Shown here: positions 9,810 to 17,461 of the stretch, in pieces
How the letters are laid out: each line of letters begins with the position of its first letter
Position numbering within the stretch: position 1 is the stretch's first letter
Source of the DNA: Acidimicrobiaceae bacterium
GTDB lineage: Bacteria > Actinomycetota > Acidimicrobiia > Acidimicrobiales > RAAP-2
Direction: 5' to 3'
DNA length: 51,127 nt
Assembly: GCA_003169675.1 (NCBI GenBank)
Contig: PNAT01000085.1
Coordinates: 1,038-52,164, forward strand
The notes under the pieces: model-generated
Databases searched by the model: none
What the model saw: only the letters and a program-made list of their open reading frames with translations
Told to the model about the DNA's origin: nothing
Translations under genes and position numbers: made by a program

Positions 9810-11071
9810 GACTTCCCGAGCAATCCGTTGATGAACCCGCCCAAGCCGGATCCCTTCGAGATGTCAGGGACGCCGGCGATGCCGTAGAGCTGCGTGGTGG
9901 CGGACTGTGCGGCGGCCGCAGCCGACTGGGCGGCCGCCGCGTTCGAAGAGGAAGTCGACCCACCGGTCGGTGCCGCCAGTACCGCTGCCGTCTTGGCCGC
10001 GCCCGTCTGGGCCGTGCAATTGAACGCCGATCCGGCGCTGGTCAACAGCGTGGCCAAACTCATCGAGGCCGGGGCCAGCAGGCTGCACACCAGCGCGTTC
10101 ACCTGGCTGAAGAGGATGAAGGTGTTGAAGTAGGCGTAGGTGGACCCGTCGGGCAGCTTGGTGGCGGACGCGCCCCCCACGGCAATGGTGTGGAAGTAGG
10201 TGTAGGCGCCCTGGACCACCTGCCCCAGCTCATTCTGCTGGGCCAACAGGACCCGTGAAATGTTGTCGCCCGACGTGAGGATGGTGTTGATGTCCGGACG
10301 GTAGGTGATCAGCAGTGACGTCAGATGGTTGGCGAAGGGCACCAGGGCGCCCAGGAGCTTCTTGTAGTCGGCCTCCTCGTTGTTGAAGGCGGGGAGGGCG
10401 GCGTTCGCCTCGTTATTGAGATTGTTGAGCGAGGTCGTGTCGGGTGCCAAAGCCTGGGTGAAGCGGGCGAAAGAGGCGAGGTTGATCAACTGCGCGTTGA
10501 GCGTGGCGTTGAGCAATCCGGCCAACTGGGTGCCGGTGTCGATCGACTTGGCAATTCTCGGACCTTCGCCCTGGCTGGCCTTCGCCAGTTCGGACAGCAG
10601 CGCCGCGAGATTGCCGGTGTCGATCTTGTTCAGGAGGGGTACGGCGGCGGCGAAGAGGTCGCCCAGCTCATCGGTATTCTCCGCGTGGGCAAAGAACCCC
10701 CCGGGCGCCAGGTAGGGAGCGGCATCGCTGTTGTGGTTGGGCGTAGTGAGGGAGATCTCCTCGGCCCCGAACAGGTTGATGGGCTGAATGGTGGCCGTGG
10801 TGTCGGTGGGCACCTTGAACGTGGGGTAGATCCACACGCTGACGCGGGCCATGTCGCCCTGCAGGGCAATGGTCGACACCCGCCCGATCTGGACGCCCCG
10901 GAAGACCACCTCCGAACCGGGCGGGAGCCCCTCGCCCGCCTTGGCGAAATCACCGCTGAGCTTGTAGGCGCCCGAGTAGTCCCCGTTCGAATTGCGGATG
11001 AGCGTGACCGTGGCCCCCACCAGCACGGCGAGTGCGATCAGGGCGACCAGCACCCGGCTCAGTCGCCTCAT
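9806..11071 (-). CDS. MCE family protein (MceA position)
   Basis: TM plus MCE domain (YKLSGDFAKAGEGLPPGSEVVFRGVQIGRVSTIALQGDMARVSVWIYP); ATGA overlaps on both sides. Confidence 0.88.
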   Translation of the reverse strand: MRRLSRVLVALIALAVLVGATVTLIRNSNGDYSGAYKLSGDFAKAGEGLPPGSEVVFRGVQIGRVSTIALQGDMARVSVWIYPTFKVPTDTTATIQPINLFGAEEISLTTPNHNSDAAPYLAPGGFFAHAENTDELGDLFAAAVPLLNKIDTGNLAALLSELAKASQGEGPRIAKSIDTGTQLAGLLNATLNAQLINLASFARFTQALAPDTTSLNNLNNEANAALPAFNNEEADYKKLLGALVPFANHLTSLLITYRPDINTILTSGDNISRVLLAQQNELGQVVQGAYTYFHTIAVGGASATKLPDGSTYAYFNTFILFSQVNALVCSLLAPASMSLATLLTSAGSAFNCTAQTGAAKTAAVLAAPTGGSTSSSNAAAAQSAAAAAQSATTQLYGIAGVPDISKGSGLGGFINGLLGKS

Positions 11072-11958
11072 CCAACCAACCTGGCTGACGCGTGGGCACC
11101 GCCGAAGAGCACCAAGGAGAGGATGAGGTTGACCACCACCACCAGGATGATGGAGAGCCGGATGGCCCGTCCGGCGGCCACGCCCACTCCGGCCGGTCCA
11201 CCACCGGCGTTGTAGCCGTAGTAGCAGTGCACGAACGTGACGAGCACGGCGAAGATCATCGCCTTCATGAACGAATAGAAGATGTCGATCGGGGGCAGGT
11301 AGAGCCGGAAGTAGTGCTGGTAGGTGCCCGAGGAAAGGCCGAAGAACTTGGTGACGATCAACTCGGAGGCCAAGTAGCTGGCGAAGAGCGCGGCCAGGTA
11401 GAGGGGGATCATGGTGATCAGGGCCGCCCAGACGCGGGTGGCCACCAGGTACACGACGCTGTTGACGCCCATGACCTCGAGGGCGTCGATCTCATCGGAA
11501 ATGCGCATGGCGCCGAGTTGGGCCGTGAAGCCGGCTCCCACCTGAGCGGCCAGGGCGACCCCCGCCACCAGCGGGGTGATTTCACGGGTGTTGGCCAGGG
11601 CCGTGATGACACCGGTGAAGGCCGCCGCCCCGATCTGGTTGAGCCCGCTGAAACCCTCCAGGCCAACCTCGGTCCCGGTGAAGAAGGCGATGGAGACCAC
11701 CACAAAGAACATGCCGCCACCGACCACCAGGGCGCCCGACCCCAGGGTGATGTCGGACATGAGGACGAGGATCTCCCGCGGGTAGCGCAGGGCCCGGGGC
11801 ATGGCCCGCAGGATGCGGAGGTAGAACCTGAGATGGGCGTGGAAATCATCGAAGACGCCGAGCAGGGCGTTCCCCGGGGCAAAGGCTTTCTTGGCCATGT
11901 TCTTTCCCGCGTTGGCGATCACGCCACTGGGCGGCCGGGATGGGGCGTCGATAGCCAC
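11068..11958 (-). CDS. MlaE/YrbE-type ABC transporter permease (YrbEB position)
   Basis: Permease signature GAAFTGVITALANTREITPLVAGVALAAQVGAGFTAQLGAMRISDEIDALEVMGVNSV. Confidence 0.92.
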   Translation of the reverse strand: MAIDAPSRPPSGVIANAGKNMAKKAFAPGNALLGVFDDFHAHLRFYLRILRAMPRALRYPREILVLMSDITLGSGALVVGGGMFFVVVSIAFFTGTEVGLEGFSGLNQIGAAAFTGVITALANTREITPLVAGVALAAQVGAGFTAQLGAMRISDEIDALEVMGVNSVVYLVATRVWAALITMIPLYLAALFASYLASELIVTKFFGLSSGTYQHYFRLYLPPIDIFYSFMKAMIFAVLVTFVHCYYGYNAGGGPAGVGVAAGRAIRLSIILVVVVNLILSLVLFGGAHASARLVG

Positions 11959-11959
11959 C

Positions 11960-12928
11960 TCAGATGCCCTTCTGCGGGATGAAGTTGAAGTAGAAGACGG
12001 TCAGGATGAAGTTGACGAAGAACGACAGGATGAACGTGACCACCACGGCCTGGTTCACGGCGTCGCCCACGCCCTTGGGGCCGCTCTTGCAATAGAGGCC
12101 CTTGTAACAGGCCACCATGGCCGCGATGAACCCGAAGAGGCCGGCCTTGAGGAGCGCCATGCCGAGGTCGGCCAGCTGGCTCAGCTCGCCGAAGGTGGCG
12201 AAGAAGCTGCTGGTCGTGATGTGGATGGCGTGGGTGCCGAACCACAGGCCGCCGAGGATGCCGGCCACGCTGACCACCGAATCGAGCAGGATGGCCACCA
12301 GGGTGGCGGCGAGGAGCCGCGGCAGGACGAGGCGGTGGAGCGGGTTGACGCCCATGACCTCCATGGCGGAGATCTCGTCCCGGATGCGCCGCGAGCCCAG
12401 GTCGGCACACATGGCCGAACCACCGGCGCCGGCGATCAGCAGCGCGGTGGCGAGCGGAGCCTGCTCCCGCACCACGGCGAGCACCATGGCCGCGCCCAGT
12501 TGGGACTGCGCACCGATCTGCTGGAGCAGCGAACCGACTTCCAGCGCGATGACCATGCCGAAGGGAATGGAGAGGAGGATGAGGGGCAGGGTGGTGACGC
12601 GGGCCAGGAACCAGCACTGGTCGAAGAACTCGGTGACGGGGACGCCCTTGATGAATCCCTGCCGGATTGCCTCGAGCGAGGTGGCGAACATGTTGCCCGT
12701 CTCACGGACGGCAGTGGCGATCTTCCCGTCGTCCCGCAGTGGTCGCAGGGGGACACCGACGGCGCCCACGGTGGCTGCCTTCCCACCGGGGGTTCCGAGG
12801 CGCAGCGCCATCTCGGCGCGACTTAGGGGGACGGCGGCCAGGCTCTCGGTGGGCGGCGGCGCCTCGCTGGTGGTGTCTCCCGCTTGCTCCACCAATTTCC
12901 CCCTTCCCGAGGCCTCCCACCGCTCCAC
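11960..12928 (-). CDS. MlaE/YrbE-type ABC transporter permease (YrbEA position)
   Basis: LAVVREQAPLATALLIAGAGGSAMCADLGSRRIRDEISAMEVMGVNPLHRLVLPR; first gene of the MCE operon. Confidence 0.92.
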   Translation of the reverse strand: MERWEASGRGKLVEQAGDTTSEAPPPTESLAAVPLSRAEMALRLGTPGGKAATVGAVGVPLRPLRDDGKIATAVRETGNMFATSLEAIRQGFIKGVPVTEFFDQCWFLARVTTLPLILLSIPFGMVIALEVGSLLQQIGAQSQLGAAMVLAVVREQAPLATALLIAGAGGSAMCADLGSRRIRDEISAMEVMGVNPLHRLVLPRLLAATLVAILLDSVVSVAGILGGLWFGTHAIHITTSSFFATFGELSQLADLGMALLKAGLFGFIAAMVACYKGLYCKSGPKGVGDAVNQAVVVTFILSFFVNFILTVFYFNFIPQKGI

Positions 12929-13129
12929 TCCGGCAAGAACGTACCGCTCCCCTCGACCCTTTACCTTTCAGGAAATAAAACGCCAGGCCAGAACCAAGCT
13001 TGCGGTACCCCGAGCGGCGGGGCGCGGCGGGAGCCGCAACCGGATGGCTCCCCCGTTGCAACCTGGGCGCCTTACGGAGGAGGCACAATGGTCCCCTGAG
13101 GCCTCTGGCCCGGTGGGAAGGCGGTTGAA

Positions 13130-13163
13130 CTGGGAAAATAGCGGAAATTCCCAATTTTCCCAG
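13130..13163. promoter_or_regulatory. nested inverted repeat CTGGGAAAAT-agc-GGAAATTCC-ca-ATTTTCCCAG
   Basis: Perfect 10-bp arms (13130-13139 / 13154-13163) with an internal GGAAATTCC palindrome, in the divergent mce/sigma intergenic region. Confidence 0.55.
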
Positions 13164-13299
13164 AAGTTTCGTAAGATACCACCGAGTCAACCGTTTGCCT
13201 GGGTGGAGGAAGTATCCGTTCCCGGATCAGTTCGATCCTGGATCGGGTTCATACTGTTGGTGAGGCCCTCTGGCATCGTCGGGGGGGGAGGGACGGAAC

Positions 13300-14562
13300 G
13301 TGGCGTTACGCCAAGAAGAGTTCACAAGTCTTACAGACGATGTTGATCTCGACCGTGACCGCACCCTTGTCGAACGCTGCCAGGCCGGCGACTCGGCTGC
13401 CTTCGGCAATCTCTACGCCCGTTACTACGAACGGCTGCTCCGCTTCTGCCTCCGCCGCCTCAATGACCGCCATGAAGCCGAGGACGCGGCGCAAGAGGCC
13501 TTCGCCCGGGCGTGGAAGGCTCTCCCCAAATTTGCCGGCGAGCGCCGCTTCTACCCCTGGCTGACCGTCATCGCGGGCAACATCTGCACCGACGTCCTGC
13601 GCCGGCGGTCCCGCAGCACTCCGACCGACGACCTGGAGCTCGGCGCGCACCAGCCGGTCGGTGGCATAGGCGCCGAGACGTCAGAGGAGCTCATCCTGGC
13701 CGCCGTGGACGGGCAGCTCGTGAACCGGGCCCTCGACCGCCTCTCCACTCGGCATCGCCACGTGCTGGCCATGCGCGAGGGCGAGGGTTGGACCTACCAG
13801 CAGATGGCCGAGCATGAAGGCGTCGAGGTCGGGACGATCGAGACCCTCCTGTGGCGGGCCCGCCAGGCGCTCAAGCGCGAGTTCAACGTGCTCTCCGAAT
13901 CAAAGGCCGCGCTGGCCGGCTTCCTGGTCGGTGCCGGCGCGCTGATCCGTCGCGGTGTGCTGCGTGTGACCCACAAGGCCGCCCTGGTCCCACCCGGCGG
14001 TGGTTCTGGCGGCTTGCGCAATGCGCTCGCCGGCGCGGCCGTGACGGCGGCCGCCGTGGCGGCCGCCCTCATCACCCCGCACGCTCTGGCCACGTCGCAA
14101 CCGAACGCCCAGGTGTCCCCCTCCGATCGGGCTGCCTCGGCCTTGGCCAACCCCGCCCTCCCCATCACGCTGGCTCTCGTGCCGACCGCAGCGCCCTCCG
14201 CACTCGGCGTGGCGTCGCCGTCCGCCAACCCGCCCGCCGCGACCACCGCGACCCCGGCGGGCCAACTCACAACCGGTTCCGTCGTCCCTGCGGGTCCTGC
14301 GGTCCCGAGCGGCACCGGCGTGCCGAGCCTCCCGCTCCCCTCGGCCGTCAATCCCGTGGGCACCACCCTGGGGCAGGCCGCCTCCTCCCTCACCACCACC
14401 GTCAGCGGGCTGGCCAACACCCTCGGGTTGTCCACGGTGCTCACCCAGCTCGGGCTGGTCCCCGCTGCGGGTGCCACGACGACCTCGACCGTTTCCTCCG
14501 TCGGGAGCCAAGTCGTCAACAACACCACGTCGACCCTGAAAAACCTGCTCGGTCACAAGTAA
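13300..14562 (+). CDS. ECF-type RNA polymerase sigma factor with C-terminal TM segment and Ala/Pro/Thr-rich tail
   Basis: Sigma2 (FGNLYARYYERLLRFCLRRLNDRHEAEDAAQEAFARAWKALPKF) and sigma4 (LSTRHRHVLAMREGEGWTYQQMAEHEGVEVGTIETLLWRARQALKREF); then LAGAAVTAAAVAAALITPHALA and a low-complexity tail; GTG start with GGAGGG upstream. Confidence 0.85.
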   Translation: MALRQEEFTSLTDDVDLDRDRTLVERCQAGDSAAFGNLYARYYERLLRFCLRRLNDRHEAEDAAQEAFARAWKALPKFAGERRFYPWLTVIAGNICTDVLRRRSRSTPTDDLELGAHQPVGGIGAETSEELILAAVDGQLVNRALDRLSTRHRHVLAMREGEGWTYQQMAEHEGVEVGTIETLLWRARQALKREFNVLSESKAALAGFLVGAGALIRRGVLRVTHKAALVPPGGGSGGLRNALAGAAVTAAAVAAALITPHALATSQPNAQVSPSDRAASALANPALPITLALVPTAAPSALGVASPSANPPAATTATPAGQLTTGSVVPAGPAVPSGTGVPSLPLPSAVNPVGTTLGQAASSLTTTVSGLANTLGLSTVLTQLGLVPAAGATTTSTVSSVGSQVVNNTTSTLKNLLGHK

Positions 14563-14622
14563 CGTCACCACCGGCGCCCCGATCGTGGCGCCTGCCCACC
14601 GATAAGCGTAGGTTCTTCCTCC

Positions 14623-15555
14623 ATGGAGTCCGAGTCTCAGGTTGAAGCGCAGCCATGGATCGCCCCTGGCGAACCGATCATCTCCCTGCGCGGTGTCACC
14701 AAGTCGTTCGGCTCGCACACCGTGCTGGAGGACATCACTTTTGACGTCCCCAAGGGTCGGATCACGGCGATCCTTGGGCCGTCGGGCACCGGCAAGTCGG
14801 TCCTCCTCAAGAACATTCTCGGGCTGCTGGTGCCGGAGCGGGGCGAGATCTGGGTCGATGGAGACCAGATCGTGGGCCTCCGCGAGAAGCGCCTCTACGA
14901 GATCCGTCGCAAGTTCGGCGTCCTCTTCCAGGACGGCGCGCTGTTCGGTTCCATGAATCTCTACGACAACATCGCCTTCCCGCTGCGCGAACACACGCGC
15001 AAGAACGAGGCGGAGATCCGCGAGCTCGTGCACCGCAACGCGGAGCTGGTCGGACTTATGGACCACTTGAAGAAGCTGCCCGGCGAGGTCTCCGGCGGCA
15101 TGAAGAAGCGGGCCGGGCTGGCCCGGGCCATGGTGACCGAACCTGAGATCGTCCTCTTCGACGAGCCCGACTCGGGGCTCGACCCGGTCCGGGTGGCCTA
15201 CCTCGATGAGCTCGTCGTCACGGCCCAGAAGGAGACGGGTGCGACGTTCTTCATCATCACGCACAACATCCAGTCGGTGATGCGCACCGCCGACTACATG
15301 GGTGTCCTGTTCCGCTCGAACCTGGTCAAGTTCGCCAGCAAACCGGACATGCTGGCCACCGAGAACCCGATCATCCAGCAATTCCTGGCCGGCCGGCCCG
15401 AGGGACCGATCGGCATGGATGAGATGGCAGACAGCGATGGCCGGACGTTCCTCGAGGGAGACACGACGGCGCTCCAGGTGGGGCCGCTCGCCCGTCCCGG
15501 TGAGCCGGCCATGGCCGCCCACGCGCCGACAGATCAACCCGTACCCCCGGCCTAG
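14623..15555 (+). CDS. ABC transporter ATP-binding protein, MceG/MlaF type
   Basis: Walker A GPSGTGKS, signature VSGGMKKRAGLARAM, Walker B EIVLFDEPDSGLDPV; adjacent to the mce/yrbE genes. Confidence 0.88.
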   Translation: MESESQVEAQPWIAPGEPIISLRGVTKSFGSHTVLEDITFDVPKGRITAILGPSGTGKSVLLKNILGLLVPERGEIWVDGDQIVGLREKRLYEIRRKFGVLFQDGALFGSMNLYDNIAFPLREHTRKNEAEIRELVHRNAELVGLMDHLKKLPGEVSGGMKKRAGLARAMVTEPEIVLFDEPDSGLDPVRVAYLDELVVTAQKETGATFFIITHNIQSVMRTADYMGVLFRSNLVKFASKPDMLATENPIIQQFLAGRPEGPIGMDEMADSDGRTFLEGDTTALQVGPLARPGEPAMAAHAPTDQPVPPA

Positions 15556-15628
15556 ATCTCCCTGAGCCAGAGGTGCGCCGCCGGCTCCGGGTGGTGCACC
15601 CCGAAACCAGCGGCGCCCTCAGATCAGC

Positions 15629-16639
15629 TCAATTGCCGGCGGCCGCCCCGCACACGGTCTCCACCAGGAGTCCACTGACCACGTAGGGGTCCATGTTGGC
15701 GTTGGGCCGGCGGTCCTCCAACCAGCCCTTCTTGGCCTTGGCCGTTCCCCAGGGGATGCGGATGGAGGCGCCGCGGTCCGAGGCGCCGTAGGTGAACGTG
15801 GTGAAGTGCGCCGTCTCATGGGCTCCGGTCAGGCGCTGCTCGATACCCACGCCGTAGTTGGCCACGTGCTCCTCGACCCGCTTCCCGAGGGCCTCGCAGC
15901 CGGCGATGATGGCATCCCAGCCGCCATCTTCCCTCATCGCCTTGGTGGAGAAGTTGGTATGTGCACCGGCGCCGTTCCAGTCCCCCAGGACCGGCTTGGG
16001 CTCCAGCGTGGCGTACACGTCAAAGTCCTCGGCGATCCGGAAGAGCAGCCAGCGCGCCACCCACAGGTGGTCGCCGATCAGCGGTGGGGGCAGGACACCG
16101 ATCTGGAACTCCCATTGGCCCATCATCACTTCGGCGTTGGTCCCCTCAATGCCCAAGCCGGCCTTCATGCAGGCGAGGGTGTGACGCTCCACGATCTCGC
16201 GACCGGGCATTTTGTCACCACCGACGCCGCAGTAGTACGGCCCCTGAGGGGCGGGGAACCCGGCTTCGGGCCACCCCATGGGGCGCCCGTACTGGAAGAA
16301 GGTGTACTCCTGCTCAACGCCGAACACGGGTTCCTGGTCGGCATACTTCTCGGCCAGTTCCGCGCACTTGCGCCGGGTGTTCGAACTGTGGGGGGACATG
16401 TCGGTCAGGAGCACTTCGCACATGACCAGCTTGTCGCCCTCGGAACGCAGGGGGTCGGGACAGACGAACACGGGCTGAAGGACACAGTCGGAATCGTGTC
16501 CGGCGGCCTGGTTCGTGCTTGACCCGTCGAAGCCCCAGATGCCGGGATCCTTGCCGTCCTCCACGATCCGCGTCTTGCTCCGCAGCAGTGGTGAAGGCTC
16601 TGTCCCGTCGATCCAGATGTATTCGGCCTGGTAACTCAT
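15629..16639 (-). CDS. glnII: glutamine synthetase, GSII (eukaryotic-like) type
   Basis: MSYQAEYIWIDGTEPSPLLRSKTRIV...WGFDGSSTNQAAGHDSDCVLQPV...VFGVEQEYTFF...GDWNGAGAHTNFSTKAMR; about 337 aa; AGGAG upstream of the ATG. Confidence 0.9.
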   Translation of the reverse strand: MSYQAEYIWIDGTEPSPLLRSKTRIVEDGKDPGIWGFDGSSTNQAAGHDSDCVLQPVFVCPDPLRSEGDKLVMCEVLLTDMSPHSSNTRRKCAELAEKYADQEPVFGVEQEYTFFQYGRPMGWPEAGFPAPQGPYYCGVGGDKMPGREIVERHTLACMKAGLGIEGTNAEVMMGQWEFQIGVLPPPLIGDHLWVARWLLFRIAEDFDVYATLEPKPVLGDWNGAGAHTNFSTKAMREDGGWDAIIAGCEALGKRVEEHVANYGVGIEQRLTGAHETAHFTTFTYGASDRGASIRIPWGTAKAKKGWLEDRRPNANMDPYVVSGLLVETVCGAAAGN

Positions 16640-16801
16640 GAATTCTCCTGTGCTCCCCTTCATTCAAATGGGCGTGTGCGTGCAGAGTGGCGCGAGGCCA
16701 ACCCGGCACCGTAGGGCACACGGCTGCCCCGTGCAGGAGCAGTCTGGTCTGAACCTATTTCACCCTCGTCACAGAAATGTGAACCGACGATGAACTCGGG
16801 A

Positions 16802-17434
16802 CTAGGCAGGCTGATCCAGGTGGACCATGCCGGCGATCAACTCCAGGATGACGGTACGGAAGCGCTCCCGCTCGGCGGCCGGGTCATCGGCACGCGCCAT
16901 GCCCAGGACGCCGGCCGTCACGGCACCGAACAGGACGTGGGCCAGCATGTCCAGGTCCTTGACCTCGAGGGCCCCGGCCTCGGCCAGCCGGTCCAGCTGG
17001 CTCCGGATCACTTCGATCTCGTAGTGCTCGCCGCAGGCCCACCAGTCCTCGAACCCCAGGGCAGCCGGGCCCTCGACCCAACAAAGGCGCTGGTAGATGG
17101 GACACGAAAGGGTCTCGAGAAAGGCGTCGAGGGCCGCCACAATCCCGCTCCAGGCCGTGAGGGCCTGATCCCCGGCCTGGGTGATGGTGAGGGCGCTCTT
17201 GGCCTGCTGACGCTCCAAGACGGCCCGGAAGAGCTCGCGTTTCGAGGAGAAGTGGTGGTAGATGGCGCCCTTGGTGACGCGGGCCCGCTGGGCCACGTGA
17301 TCCAGTGAGGTGCCTGTGAATCCATCCTCGAAGAAACAGGCTGCCGCGCTGTCGAGCAGCGCCTCATGGGTGGCGTCGGCGTACTCTTCCCGCCGGGAGC
17401 GAACCGTTTCGATTGCCTGCATGTTTGACTGCAT
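16802..17434 (-). CDS. TetR family transcriptional regulator
   Basis: HTH region LLDSAAACFFEDGFTGTSLDHVAQRARVTKGAIYHHFSSKRELFRAV; start at 17434 or 17422. Confidence 0.88.
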   Translation of the reverse strand: MQSNMQAIETVRSRREEYADATHEALLDSAAACFFEDGFTGTSLDHVAQRARVTKGAIYHHFSSKRELFRAVLERQQAKSALTITQAGDQALTAWSGIVAALDAFLETLSCPIYQRLCWVEGPAALGFEDWWACGEHYEIEVIRSQLDRLAEAGALEVKDLDMLAHVLFGAVTAGVLGMARADDPAAERERFRTVILELIAGMVHLDQPA

Positions 17435-17461
17435 AGTTCCGACCCTCCGGGTCGTGAGCCA

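Noticed and set aside
13078-13100. Tiny SD-preceded ORF (GGAGGAGGCACAATGGTCCCCTGA, encoding MVP) upstream of the sigma factor
   Set aside because: Too short to distinguish from chance; no evidence it lies in the sigma-factor transcript.
10325-13346. Several long plus-strand ORFs (10325-11215, 11092-11982, 11891-12826, 12117-13346)
   Set aside because: All antisense to MceA and the YrbE permeases; compositionally spurious.
13900-15537. 545-aa minus-strand ORF
   Set aside because: Antisense to the sigma factor tail and the ABC ATPase, both with clear motifs; Arg/Gly/Asp-rich mirror composition.
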